DNA of 64,000 bases, from assembly GCA_963705275.1 (NCBI GenBank), contig OY970063.1:2852001-2916000 (forward strand), read 5' to 3'. A model generated the notes under the pieces. The model was not told the origin of the DNA and did no database searches. It saw only the letters and a program-made list of their open reading frames with translations. Both the position numbers and the translations under genes were made by a program. Source of the stretch: Fen-1135 sp963705275 (GTDB lineage Bacteria > Desulfobacterota > Syntrophia > Syntrophales > UBA2185). Position 1 is the first letter of the stretch; each line of letters begins with the position of its first letter. Shown here piece after piece: positions 52,064 through 60,675 of the stretch.

Positions 52064-53275
52064 ATGGCAACGAACACAGAGAGACTCAGTCAATTCTTTG
52101 AACAAGTTAAGACCCTGACCTTCTGGCAACGACTTTTCAGGTGGTCTCAATTCAGAAGCCTGAGTTATGAAGCATATGAGGAATTTAAAACCCTTCTCTC
52201 TGAGGCTGCACGATCTATCCAGGAACTGGAAAAAGCCAAGACAGATATTTCTGTCCTAAAAAACGACAATGAGCACATCAGAAAATCGCAGTCCGCACTC
52301 GAAAACGAGGTCAGTAATCTTAGACGAGAAAACTCTCAGCTCAAAGAAGAGAACACAATTTTCAAGCAAACTGAAAATGACAGAAAAACTAAGTATGAAA
52401 AGGATGTGGCAACGCTGAAAGCCATCAGTGAGCGCATTCAAGCTGACAGGGACAAAGAGATCGCTGACCGTCAGAAAGAGGAGATAGAGCGGCTTAACAA
52501 AATGAAAGAAACTTGGGTAAATCATCAGGAAGATGTTAAGAATCAAATCAAGATAATCTGCGACAGGAACACCATAGAATATATTGACATGGTTCCCTTC
52601 AAGGGTAATCCTGACAATGCAATAAAGGTATGCGATGAGTTCATAATTTTCGATGCCAAAAGTCCTGCGTCAGATGACCTAGCTAACTTTCCAAACTACA
52701 TCAAGTTGCAAACGGAATCGGTGAAGAAATACATAAAGGAAGAGAACGTCAGGAAAGATATCTTTCTAGTAATCCCATCAAATACTGTGGATGTCATCGA
52801 TCGCTTCTCACACAACATGGCAGATTATACCGTTTACGTTGTAACGCTTGACGCCCTAGAGCCAATCATTTTGAGTCTGAAGAAACTTGAGGAATATGAA
52901 TTCGTTGAGCAGCTAAGTCCTGAAGACCGAGATAACATCTGTAGAGTGATAGGTAAATTTGCTCATGTTACCAAGCGACGAATTCAAATCGATCAGTTCT
53001 TTGAACGTCAGTTTTTAGAGGTTCTCTCAAAATGCGAAGCTGACTTGCCGCGAGATATTCTAGGGAAAGTTATTGAGTACGAACGTTCGGAGAAATTGAA
53101 TCCGCCTCAGGAAAAAAGAGCAAAGCTCATTTCCAGTACCGAACTTGAGACTGACAGCAAGAGCATACGCAAAGAAGCAGAGGCGAAGGCAATCTCTTTT
53201 CCGGCTTCAGTTCAACAGGGAATCAGGAGCCTACCTTTATACAGCGACGAATCAAGTGATGAGGAAAAGGAGTAA
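52064..53275 (+). CDS. Coiled-coil protein with RmuC-like putative PD-(D/E)XK domain
   Basis: 403 residues. Residues about 45-165 are a long, charged coiled coil (IQELEKAKTDISVLKND and following heptads). Residues about 170-340 show DEFIIFDAKSP, followed by VKKYIKEENVRKDIFLVIPS; D-x-K after a hydrophobic strand, a run of helices and a strand ending in IPS are the layout of the RmuC nuclease-like domain, but the match is remote. The gene is poorer in GC than its neighbours polX and DUF429 and stands alone between them. It may be a DNA-recombination or defence-type factor; function unknown. Confidence 0.6.
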   Translation: MATNTERLSQFFEQVKTLTFWQRLFRWSQFRSLSYEAYEEFKTLLSEAARSIQELEKAKTDISVLKNDNEHIRKSQSALENEVSNLRRENSQLKEENTIFKQTENDRKTKYEKDVATLKAISERIQADRDKEIADRQKEEIERLNKMKETWVNHQEDVKNQIKIICDRNTIEYIDMVPFKGNPDNAIKVCDEFIIFDAKSPASDDLANFPNYIKLQTESVKKYIKEENVRKDIFLVIPSNTVDVIDRFSHNMADYTVYVVTLDALEPIILSLKKLEEYEFVEQLSPEDRDNICRVIGKFAHVTKRRIQIDQFFERQFLEVLSKCEADLPRDILGKVIEYERSEKLNPPQEKRAKLISSTELETDSKSIRKEAEAKAISFPASVQQGIRSLPLYSDESSDEEKE

Positions 53276-53350
53276 CAGATGACCTGATGGGATTAGGGTC
53301 TAGTCTTTATTACTGACATTTCATTTGATCGCACAAGAAAGCACCCTATC

Positions 53351-53965
53351 ATGGCTCATCGGCAAGCACATGTGGTCGTGGGCGTAGACCTTGCCGGTTC
53401 TCCCAGGCGGCAGACAGGCATTTGCATACTCCGTGGCTTGAAAGCCCAAACACACATCTCCTTCAGTGATAAGGAAATAATGGATTTGGTACTTCAGGCC
53501 CAACCGGATCTCGTTCCGATTGATGCCCCGCTTACTTTGCCCGTCGGCAGACGCACGATCCACGACCGTTCCGGTCCGCATTTCCGTGAATGCGATCTCG
53601 CTTTGCGCAAGCGCGGGATCAGGTTCTTTCCTGTTACTCTCGGTCCCATGAGAATGTTGACCGAGCGCGGCATGGCGCTCAAGAGGAAGATAGAAGCGGC
53701 GGGTTGCCGTGTGGTCGAATGCTATCCGGGAGCAGCGCAGGATGTGTGGGGTATTCCCCGTCAGCGCCATGATTTGGCGGGCCTTGCGGAAGGGTTAAGA
53801 AAATTGGGGGTAAAGGGCTTGCGGGCCGAAATGACCGGCGATGAGCTGGATGGGGTAACTGCGGCGCTGGTAGGACGATGGTTCTCAATCGGCAAAGGCG
53901 AAATGCTTGGCGGTGATGAGGGGATTGTCCTGCCAAGAGTATTTCAGAAGCAGGGAAGGGGATAG
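53351..53965 (+). CDS. DUF429 family protein (RNase H-like fold)
   Basis: 204 residues. VVVGVDLAGSPRRQTG at the N-terminus, VPIDAPLTLPVGRR and the downstream ECYPGAAQDVWG, then GDELDGVTAALVG near the C-terminus. The spaced acidic residues (GVD, PIDAP, DELD) are the pattern of DUF429, predicted to adopt an RNase H-like nuclease fold. No experimental role is known to me. It shares the strand with the coiled-coil gene 75 bases before it. Confidence 0.8.
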   Translation: MAHRQAHVVVGVDLAGSPRRQTGICILRGLKAQTHISFSDKEIMDLVLQAQPDLVPIDAPLTLPVGRRTIHDRSGPHFRECDLALRKRGIRFFPVTLGPMRMLTERGMALKRKIEAAGCRVVECYPGAAQDVWGIPRQRHDLAGLAEGLRKLGVKGLRAEMTGDELDGVTAALVGRWFSIGKGEMLGGDEGIVLPRVFQKQGRG

Positions 53966-54041
53966 AGCCAAGCGACGGCGCTGACGATCACACAAACCTG
54001 ATCGCCCGAAAAAGATATTATGGCAGCCAGCTCAAATGGAT

Positions 54042-54119
54042 TCATGACCTACACCTATCAAATGTTTTCCTGTAGTCCTCCAGCGTATCCATATCCAGCA
54101 CGGTTCCTTCATCGACTCC
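54042..54119 (-). pseudogene. Remnant of a MobA/MocA-like nucleotidyltransferase C-terminus
   Basis: Directly after the ygbA stop, and in the same frame, the minus strand reads GVDEGTVLDMDTLEDYRKTF and ends at a TGA. VLDMDTxEDY is the typical ending of MobA-like NTP transferases. Only about 25 codons remain and there is no start codon. Most likely a deletion joined ygbA to the tail of a lost gene. Confidence 0.55.
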
Positions 54120-54422
54120 TCATCTGTATTTGCGCAGCAGATGATGCATGGCAAGCAAGGGATGTTTGAACGTCATCCTTGGCCCTGCATATCGCATCAC
54201 TTCCCTTATCTGAGATCGCATGTCCTGCTTGAAGCAGTGAATTGTGCATTGGGCGCAGACGGGCTTGTTGACACCGAACGTACATTTTCTTATTCTGTTT
54301 TCGGCATAATCGGATAATGTCTTACACCCTTCGCAAAGTTCGCCTTTTCCATGATGATGTTTGCAAAACATCTCAACCATTATGCGAACCGTCCTAATTT
54401 CTCTCTCCAAATCATTCCCCAT
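54120..54422 (-). CDS. ygbA: YgbA-like protein (nitrous-oxide-stimulated promoter family)
   Basis: 100 residues, eight cysteines and several histidines: FCKHHHGKGELCEGCKTL, then RIRKCTFGVNKPVCAQC, TIHCF and VMRYAGPRM, followed by HPLLAMHHL. These match the YgbA family. In E. coli ygbA belongs to the NO-responsive NsrR regulon; the biochemical role is unclear and the cysteines suggest a metal or Fe-S site. Here it follows nrfA on the same strand with a hairpin between, which supports a part in nitrite or NO metabolism. Confidence 0.85.
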   Translation of the reverse strand: MGNDLEREIRTVRIMVEMFCKHHHGKGELCEGCKTLSDYAENRIRKCTFGVNKPVCAQCTIHCFKQDMRSQIREVMRYAGPRMTFKHPLLAMHHLLRKYR

Positions 54423-54433
54423 AAATAGGAAGA

Positions 54434-54454
54434 GGTGACATTCATGATGTCACC
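54434..54454. repeat. Hairpin between nrfA and ygbA
   Basis: GGTGACAT (54434-54441) and ATGTCACC (54447-54454) form an 8-bp perfect stem with a five-base loop, in the 72-base gap between nrfA and ygbA. No T run follows on the transcribed strand, so partial attenuation, RNA processing or regulator binding are more likely than simple termination. Confidence 0.55.
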
Positions 54455-54494
54455 CCTCATTCCTTATTTGTCAAAATGTTATAATCTTATCAGA

Positions 54495-55775
54495 TCAGTA
54501 CTGCGTTCCTGCCGCCCGGTTTGCAGTCGCTATCGCCTGATGCGCAAGGTCTATCGAGATGCCGAGGGTATTGAGAACCTGATCGGGATTATGGAAGCCC
54601 ATACTGTTTTCCGCAGCTACGAAGTCCCAGTACCACTGGGCTTTCCTTATCAGTTCACGGGCCTTGTCAAGCTCCGCCTTGTCGGCCTTCTCTGCCTTGG
54701 AAGCCTTGCCGATCACCTCATGCGCCTTTGCCACGGTCTGGCCTGCAGTACGCTGCAATTGCCAGACATTATTCTGAATGGTCTTGACGCGGTCAAGGAG
54801 CCATGTTGCATCTTGCGTGTGACACTGCCGGCATGAAGGCTCGGAATGTTTCATCGGGCTCGTTACCCAGTGAGAGCTGTACTTCTGTCCTTTTTCCATC
54901 ATGAACGGCATATGACAATCTGCGCACGATACGCCGGAGCGCCCATGGACACCGCCGATCCATGTCTCGTAATCAGGATGCTGGGCCTTGAGCATCTTTG
55001 CCCCTGAGTCAGGGTGTACCCAGTCCTGTTCAAATCCTGATGGTTTTTCTGCATAGTAGGCATAGGTCTGTTCCGGGAGAAATCCTTTGTCCCAGGGGAA
55101 GACGACGCGCTTCCCTTCCGGCACGAAGTAGTACTCCGCGTGGCACTGACCGCAGACATAGCTCCGCATCTCCTCCCGGGTGGCTTTTTTCAGGTCAACA
55201 CCACGTCGCTCCATAACCTCTATGAAGGCGGGATTTATCACACGCAGGTTCATCGTCTTCGGGTCATGGCAGTTTGCGCAGACAATGGGATATTTCACCT
55301 TGGCGAGCAATTCCTGGATGGGTACTTTCGCATAGCCCCATCCCATCTCTTTCCATATGTCGATGAGATTGGCAGTCTTGCAGGTTATGCAGGAACCAGC
55401 CGCGGTTGGTTGAATCCGTTTCGTCTCTTTGATATCTTCCAGTGAATATGGGTGTCCGCGGTCTTCCGTATAATCCTTGCTGAAGGGCATCCCCTTAAAG
55501 TTGATGAGAATCTCCGGCTCTTTTGTGGATTTCTGATACTTCTCGCTCCCCCCAAAACCTGTGGGAGAGGGCGCCATCTCCAGGTTCTTCTGATAGCTCT
55601 TGTATTCGAGGGGATAGTACTTGCCCCACACTGCCGGATCGTATTCACCCTCGGGTATAACAGCCAGTCTTACCGTGGTGGCCGGTTGTATCATAAAGAC
55701 CCGTAGCATGACGATACAGAATACGAGTACCGCGACACCCAGCAGTGAGATGATGATCTTTGTATTTCTATTCAA
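54495..55775 (-). CDS. nrfA: Ammonia-forming cytochrome c nitrite reductase
   Basis: Periplasmic-side pentahaem enzyme that reduces nitrite to ammonium with six electrons. 426 residues, N-terminal signal anchor (about 7-29). Haem sites: CITCK at 129-133 (catalytic, lysine-ligated), CANCH 166-170, CGQCH 208-212, CADCH 284-288 and CRQCH 315-319. Active-site Tyr follows the third haem (HAEYYF) and His277 lies in GGVHGRSG. The start is TTG overlapping the last codons of nrfH, with AGGAGG about nine bases upstream. Complete. Confidence 0.97.
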   Translation of the reverse strand: MNRNTKIIISLLGVAVLVFCIVMLRVFMIQPATTVRLAVIPEGEYDPAVWGKYYPLEYKSYQKNLEMAPSPTGFGGSEKYQKSTKEPEILINFKGMPFSKDYTEDRGHPYSLEDIKETKRIQPTAAGSCITCKTANLIDIWKEMGWGYAKVPIQELLAKVKYPIVCANCHDPKTMNLRVINPAFIEVMERRGVDLKKATREEMRSYVCGQCHAEYYFVPEGKRVVFPWDKGFLPEQTYAYYAEKPSGFEQDWVHPDSGAKMLKAQHPDYETWIGGVHGRSGVSCADCHMPFMMEKGQKYSSHWVTSPMKHSEPSCRQCHTQDATWLLDRVKTIQNNVWQLQRTAGQTVAKAHEVIGKASKAEKADKAELDKARELIRKAQWYWDFVAAENSMGFHNPDQVLNTLGISIDLAHQAIATANRAAGTQY

Positions 55776-56241
55776 CTCTAATCCCTCCTTTTTCTGTTCC
55801 GCGTCCGTGGCCCAGATAGCGATGGCATTTCAGACAATTTGCGCCTCCCCGGGCCATGGGTGTGTTTTCAATCGTTGAATAGTGGCACCTGACACAGTTA
55901 AGTTTCAAAATTTCTTCGCTGTTAGAAGATATCGGAATAATAGGAACATATGCCCTGAATGCCTCATGCACCAGGTCATGGAGGCCCTGACGGGTCTTAT
56001 AAGCAACTTTTCCGACGATATTCGTGTCAGGGAGATGGCATTCGGTGCAGGCGAATTGCTTGTGGTTAGTTCCCTGCCAGCGGCTGTAGACGAGCTCCAT
56101 GCTGTGGCAGGACGCACAGAACTTCGGGCTTCCTGAGGCAAAGTAAGTGCCCGTCATCAGAAGAACGATGACAGCGCCGGCAGCAACGCCTAGTCCCAGA
56201 AGTTTCAACGGGGACAAATTGAAGAGGCGCTGCCGGTCCAT
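55768..56241 (-). CDS. nrfH: Tetrahaem quinol dehydrogenase NrfH
   Basis: NapC/NirT-type membrane cytochrome that passes electrons from menaquinol to NrfA. 157 residues. One N-terminal helix (about 13-34), then CASCHSM (42-48, with the methionine ligand typical of haem 1), CTECH (65-69), CVRCH (116-120) and CLKCH (136-140). A consensus promoter lies upstream. Overlaps nrfA, and the order nrfH-nrfA is as in Desulfovibrio and Wolinella. Confidence 0.96.
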   Translation of the reverse strand: MDRQRLFNLSPLKLLGLGVAAGAVIVLLMTGTYFASGSPKFCASCHSMELVYSRWQGTNHKQFACTECHLPDTNIVGKVAYKTRQGLHDLVHEAFRAYVPIIPISSNSEEILKLNCVRCHYSTIENTPMARGGANCLKCHRYLGHGRGTEKGGIRVE

Positions 56242-56298
56242 GCTTTCTTGCTCCCAGTTTACTCGATAAGATCAGGCAGATGAACAACTTACACAAAA

Positions 56299-56327
56299 AG
56301 AATAATTTGGAGAAAAAAGTTTGTCAA
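56299..56327 (-). promoter_or_regulatory. Sigma-70 promoter of nrfHA
   Basis: On the minus strand TTGACA (56327-56322) and TATTCT (56304-56299) are 17 bases apart, about 50 bases before the nrfH start. I looked for the inverted repeats of HcpR-, NnrR- or NsrR-type regulators around it and found none that were convincing. Confidence 0.75.
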
Positions 56328-56392
56328 TGAAAATATGAACATGCAACGAAAAAATTAATGACTAAAGATTTGATCCGCCGCTGCCTGAGTTC

Positions 56393-57214
56393 TTACACTA
56401 CGGAAGGCGGCATATTTTTGAAGACGCGCCCGTCGGGCGAGTACTCGACAATCTCACCGTTTTCTTCAATCATGACGGTGAGAATGGAATTGACTTTCTT
56501 CTTCTTTGTGGAGGTGATAACCTCCTGTATCGTCTTGTAGCGTGATAGTTCCTCGATCGTCACCAGAGTGGGAACCACCATGTCAAATTCTTTCTGGCGG
56601 AAGCCCTCGAGGATTTTCTTCGGGGTAATCCAGATGTGTCTCGTTAATTCAATGCCGTCGTGAAGGGCTTCCTGGTTTGCCGGCGCCTCTGCAATAAAGA
56701 ATCTGACGTCGTAGCGGTGAGGCAGGAACTCAGGTGTAATCCAGTGGGAAAAATAATGAAGACGATCTGTGGCGAGCGTCAACCCCTCTGACAGGAGGAC
56801 GGTTTTCAGAGGAATTCTTCCGGGCTGCAATTTTTTGCGATATGAACGGAAGCGGTTCCTGACATCTTCGGAATCAAAGGACATCAACGTCTTATCACCA
56901 TGATAAGCCATGAGCAGTCCGACTTCTTCAAATGTCTCCCGGATGCCCGCCACCCATGCACCCAGGGCCTTTTCCGGCGAAGACATATCATCAAGGATGG
57001 CCTGCGCCTTCTTCGCGTCCATGCCCGTGCATAGCTTGTCCATATCCGGCGAATAATCTCCCTGATCAAGACAGCCTCCGGGGAATACATAGGCACCGGG
57101 TACGAATTTGCTGTCCATGTGTCTTAAGACCATGAGGACCTCAAATGCTCCCGGCTCTCCCGTTGGCTGACGGAGGATAATTACCGTTGCAGCGTCTTTT
57201 GGTTTAACGGCCAT
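56393..57214 (-). CDS. Nudix hydrolase (NUDT19-like)
   Basis: 273 residues. YVFPGGCLDQGD opens the Nudix box but is separated by about 50 residues from its second half, AGIRETFEEVGLL. This split arrangement is seen in NUDT19/RP2-like members acting on CoA and acyl-CoA; the usual box has no such insert. A role in CoA turnover would suit an organism with beta-oxidation genes, but that is inference. The gene is divergent from the MltD-like gene. Confidence 0.87.
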   Translation of the reverse strand: MAVKPKDAATVIILRQPTGEPGAFEVLMVLRHMDSKFVPGAYVFPGGCLDQGDYSPDMDKLCTGMDAKKAQAILDDMSSPEKALGAWVAGIRETFEEVGLLMAYHGDKTLMSFDSEDVRNRFRSYRKKLQPGRIPLKTVLLSEGLTLATDRLHYFSHWITPEFLPHRYDVRFFIAEAPANQEALHDGIELTRHIWITPKKILEGFRQKEFDMVVPTLVTIEELSRYKTIQEVITSTKKKKVNSILTVMIEENGEIVEYSPDGRVFKNMPPSVV

Positions 57215-57369
57215 ATTTCTTCACTGCTGGGATAGTAATATTCCGCAAGCGGGCGCAAAAAAAAATCTATGCCTCTTCTTGTGTTACAATAAAATAATCA
57301 CACCTGTTTGTAAACCCCTTTATCGCAGAATCGCAGACCATGTTCATCAGGTGCGCGAATGAACTTTTC

Positions 57370-57397
57370 TTGACTGAGGTAGATATGGTAATATACG
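57370..57397 (+). promoter_or_regulatory. Probable promoter of the transglycosylase gene
   Basis: TTGACT (57370-57375) and TATACG (57392-57397) are 16 bases apart, about 40 bases before the start codon. Moderate agreement with sigma-70. Confidence 0.5.
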
Positions 57398-57434
57398 CTG
57401 ATTATTAATCCAAAGAAATGACGAGGAGATAAAC

Positions 57435-58577
57435 ATGGCTCTAGATTATAAGCATGGAAACTTTTTTGGAAGATGTTCAGGGATTTTTCTAATAGTTTTG
57501 TGTATAGCGCTCTTCACAGGCACACCTGCCTGGTGCGATACACCTCATATGATTGACCCGCCTTCTTCATCTTCGATGATTACATTAATGAAAATGATGG
57601 GGCCCTTGGATTTCTGTGGAGAGCCTGTCCCCATTGATAATCCGGAAGTACGGGAGCGACTGGAAAAAGAATTTCTGTTTACTCTCTGGAACCGTCCGCA
57701 GATAATCCTCTGGATGAAACGATCGGGACGTTACATGCCCTATATCGAAGAAATGCTGAAACAGAATAATATGCCTGCAGATCTAAAATATATGGCTGTC
57801 ATAGAAAGTTCACTCACGACTCATCTTACTTCAGCAAAGGGAGCGAGGGGCAGCTGGCAGTTTATGGAGGGGACGGGGAAGAAATACGGTCTCAAGGTTG
57901 ACTCAGACATCGATGAGCGGAGAAATTTTTTTTCCTCCACCAGGGCCGCCATTAATTATCTGAAAAAGCTTCACGATAAATTCGGGTCATGGACGCTTGC
58001 GGCTGCGGCCTATAATATGGGTGAGGAAGGTCTGAAAACAGAGATGCTTCTTCAGAATACGAATAATTATTATTATCTGTATCTCCCCATGGAGACGCAG
58101 CAATATATTCTCCGGGCGATTTCTGCAAAGGAGATACTATCCAATCCCGACAGATACGGATTCAAGTTGTCAAAGGGGGATATCTATCCACCCCTGCAGT
58201 TTGATCGCGTTGAACTTGTATGCGAACAGGAAACGCCCGTTTACCTGGTTGCCCAGGCTGCCGGGACATACTTCAAGGTGATTAAGGATCTCAATCCCGA
58301 AATCAAGGGGCATTATCTGCCCAAAGGGAAATATGACATCCTGGTTCCCAGAGGTGCTGCCCCCGGATTTCAGGAAAGGTATGAAGGCTTCTTGAAAAAA
58401 TGGCTCGCAGAGCGGAAAGAACATGTTTATGTCGTCAAGAAGGGAGAGAATCTTTCTTCGATAGCCGCCGATTTTGACGTGCCTCTCCCAGCCTTGCTCA
58501 TCTGGAACCATCTGGGGTCCAAGAAACAGGTGAAACCGGGCGATCGGCTCCTCATTTTTCCGGAGGAGGGAAAATAA
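57435..58577 (+). CDS. Lytic transglycosylase with LysM domain (MltD-like)
   Basis: 380 residues. Signal peptide to about residue 34. Lytic transglycosylase domain with catalytic Glu124 in AVIESSL, then AKGARGSWQFMEGTGKKYGL and AAYNMGEEG; two LysM-type regions, a weak one near 265-315 and a clear C-terminal one, VYVVKKGENLSSIAADF to VKPGDRLLIFP. Cleaves peptidoglycan strands in the periplasm; no lipobox is visible, so it differs from lipoprotein MltD. GAGGAG lies upstream of ATG. Confidence 0.92.
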   Translation: MALDYKHGNFFGRCSGIFLIVLCIALFTGTPAWCDTPHMIDPPSSSSMITLMKMMGPLDFCGEPVPIDNPEVRERLEKEFLFTLWNRPQIILWMKRSGRYMPYIEEMLKQNNMPADLKYMAVIESSLTTHLTSAKGARGSWQFMEGTGKKYGLKVDSDIDERRNFFSSTRAAINYLKKLHDKFGSWTLAAAAYNMGEEGLKTEMLLQNTNNYYYLYLPMETQQYILRAISAKEILSNPDRYGFKLSKGDIYPPLQFDRVELVCEQETPVYLVAQAAGTYFKVIKDLNPEIKGHYLPKGKYDILVPRGAAPGFQERYEGFLKKWLAERKEHVYVVKKGENLSSIAADFDVPLPALLIWNHLGSKKQVKPGDRLLIFPEEGK

Positions 58578-58607
58578 GAAAAATAATAATATAATCCTGT
58601 CGATGCC

Positions 58608-58635
58608 TTGACAATTTCAATTTAGTGACTATTAA
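58608..58635 (+). promoter_or_regulatory. Promoter of groESL
   Basis: TTGACA (58608-58613) is followed 16 bases later by TATTAA (58630-58635). About 40 bases separate it from the groES start. A CIRCE operator is not present (only one half-like element, ATAACACTC), so HrcA control is not supported by the sequence. Confidence 0.6.
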
Positions 58636-58676
58636 TTATAACACTCATCAATTATTAGCGAGGAGGTCAAGAAATC

Positions 58677-58964
58677 ATGAAATTCAAACCTTTGAACGAT
58701 TATGTGCTGGTTTCCCATGTCAAAGCGGAGAAGAAGACGTCAGGCGGCATTATCATCCCCGATACGGCAAAAGAAAAGCCGCAGGAAGGAAAGGTAATCG
58801 CTGCTGGCCCCGGCAAACGGGATCGTGACGGCAAACGCATAGCCATGGAGGTGAAGGCAGGAGACCGGATTTTATTTGGCAAGTATGCCGGAACGGAGAT
58901 TAAGATAGACGGCGTTGAGCAGATCATTATGAAAGCAGATGACATATTTTGCATTATTGGCTGA
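58677..58964 (+). CDS. groES: Co-chaperonin GroES
   Basis: 10-kDa lid of the chaperonin. 95 residues with KPLNDYVLV at the start, the mobile loop near 17-32 (KAEKKTSGGIIIPDTAKEK in part), VKAGDRILFGKYAGTEI and the C-terminal DIFCIIG. GAGGAGG lies ten bases before ATG. groEL follows after 18 bases. Normal. Confidence 0.97.
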   Translation: MKFKPLNDYVLVSHVKAEKKTSGGIIIPDTAKEKPQEGKVIAAGPGKRDRDGKRIAMEVKAGDRILFGKYAGTEIKIDGVEQIIMKADDIFCIIG

Positions 58965-58982
58965 TGAAAGGAGGGTATAAGT

Positions 58983-60620
58983 ATGGCGGCGAAAGAAATC
59001 AAATATGACGCGGTTGCCCGTGAAAGGATTATGAAAGGGGTGGAAACCCTGGCCGGCGCTGTAAAAGTGACGCTTGGGCCGAAGGGACGCAATGTTGTCA
59101 TCGCAAAATCTTGGGGCGTCCCGACAATTACCAAAGACGGCGTAACTGTGGCAAAAGAGATCGAACTGGAAGATAAATTTGAGAACATGGGTGCGCAGAT
59201 GGTGAAGGAAGTCGCTTCTAAGACGTCTGATGTGGCCGGAGACGGCACCACAACGGCGACCATTCTAGCGGAGTCTATATACCGTGAAGGATCCAAACTC
59301 GTAGCCGCCGGAATGAATCCCATGGCCCTCAAAAGAGGTATCGATAAAGCTGTACAGATTGTTGTAAACGAATTGAAAAAGATTTCCAAGCCGATAAAGG
59401 ACAAGAAAGAGATTACCCAGGTTGGCACAATCTCCGCCAATAACGACGCGACCATCGGTGAGATCATTTCCGAGTCGATGGAGAAGGTGGGCAAGGAGGG
59501 CGTCATTACAGTGGAGGAGGCGAAGTCTATTGAGACGACCCTGGAAATTGTTGAAGGGATGCAGTTTGATCGGGGCTACATCTCGCCCTATTTTGTGACG
59601 GACCCGGAAAAAATGGAAGTTCGCCTGGAGGATCCGTATATTCTACTCAACGAAAAGAAGATAAGCAATATGAAGGATATGCTGCCCATATTGGAGCAGA
59701 TTGCTAAGATGGGCAAGCCTCTGGTAATTATTGCGGAGGATGTGGAAGGTGAGGCCCTGGCAACGCTCGTCGTCAACAAGATCCGCGGCACCCTCAAATG
59801 TGTGACAGTGAAGGCCCCCGGTTTTGGCGACAGAAGAAAAGCCATGTTGGAGGACATTGCCATTTTGACAGGTGGGAAGGTTATTTCGGAGGACCTTGGC
59901 ATAAAATTGGAAAATATTACTTTAAAAGATCTGGGAACATGCAAACGCGTGAATATAGATAAGGATAATACGACCATCATTGACGGAGGCGGGAAGAAAT
60001 CCGACATCGAAGGAAGGGTGAAGCAGATTCGGGCTCAGATTGAGGAAACCACATCTACTTACGACAAGGAAAAATTGCAGGAACGTCTGGCGAAGCTGGT
60101 CGGCGGAGTTGCGGTCATCAAGGTCGGTGCGGCAACTGAATTTGAGATGAAAGAAAAAAAGGCGCGCGTAGAGGATGCATTGAATGCGACACGCGCGGCT
60201 GTTGAGGAAGGCATCGTACCGGGAGGCGGAGTCGCATATCTGCGGAGTTTGCCTGCCCTGGCCAAGGCCAAGGTAGCTGACGATGAAAAGTATGGCGTGG
60301 GTATCGTTAAACGGGCTATTGAAGAACCAACGAGGCAGATTGCCATAAATGCGGGATATGAAGGTTCCATTGTCGCGGAGAAGGTTAAGGCGGGCAAGGA
60401 TGATTTTGGATTCGACGCCGAAACCGGCAAGTATGCGAATATGACAAAGGCGGGAATTATTGATCCCACGAAGGTATCCCGTTTCGCCCTTCAGAATGCC
60501 GCATCCGTAGCTTCCCTGCTCCTCACCACGGAAGCCATGGTTGCCGAGAAGCCCAAGAAAAAGACAGCGTCGCCCATGCCGGGAGGAATGCCGCCCGATA
60601 TGGGAGATTACGACTACTGA
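58983..60620 (+). CDS. groEL: Chaperonin GroEL
   Basis: 60-kDa chaperonin subunit, forms the double ring with GroES as lid. 545 residues. ATP-site VTLGPKGRNVVI (about 29-40) and DGTTTATILAE (about 86-96), the conserved KVGAATEFEMKEKK and GIVPGGGVAYL in the equatorial domain, and a short C-terminal tail MPGGMPPDMGDYDY instead of a long GGM repeat. AAAGGAGGG is seven bases before ATG. Only one copy in the window. Confidence 0.98.
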   Translation: MAAKEIKYDAVARERIMKGVETLAGAVKVTLGPKGRNVVIAKSWGVPTITKDGVTVAKEIELEDKFENMGAQMVKEVASKTSDVAGDGTTTATILAESIYREGSKLVAAGMNPMALKRGIDKAVQIVVNELKKISKPIKDKKEITQVGTISANNDATIGEIISESMEKVGKEGVITVEEAKSIETTLEIVEGMQFDRGYISPYFVTDPEKMEVRLEDPYILLNEKKISNMKDMLPILEQIAKMGKPLVIIAEDVEGEALATLVVNKIRGTLKCVTVKAPGFGDRRKAMLEDIAILTGGKVISEDLGIKLENITLKDLGTCKRVNIDKDNTTIIDGGGKKSDIEGRVKQIRAQIEETTSTYDKEKLQERLAKLVGGVAVIKVGAATEFEMKEKKARVEDALNATRAAVEEGIVPGGGVAYLRSLPALAKAKVADDEKYGVGIVKRAIEEPTRQIAINAGYEGSIVAEKVKAGKDDFGFDAETGKYANMTKAGIIDPTKVSRFALQNAASVASLLLTTEAMVAEKPKKKTASPMPGGMPPDMGDYDY

Positions 60621-60625
60621 AATCG

Positions 60626-60672
60626 AAATCCCCCCTGAGCCTTTTCAAAAAGAGCGATGGGGAGATTTTTTT
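60626..60672. terminator. Probable intrinsic terminator after groEL
   Basis: AAATCCCCC (60626-60634) and GGGGAGATTT (from 60659) pair with one mismatch around a 24-base loop, followed by a seven-T run. The loop is long, so efficiency is uncertain. It also lies just after the stop of the convergent M28 peptidase gene. Confidence 0.5.
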
Positions 60673-60675
60673 GCA

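Noticed and set aside
56242..56340. HcpR, NnrR or NsrR operator at the nrfHA promoter
   Set aside because: No inverted repeat of the expected type could be found around the promoter.
58614..58660. CIRCE operator before groES
   Set aside because: Only one half resembling TTAGCACTC (ATAACACTC) is present; the second half nine bases on does not match GAGTGCTAA.
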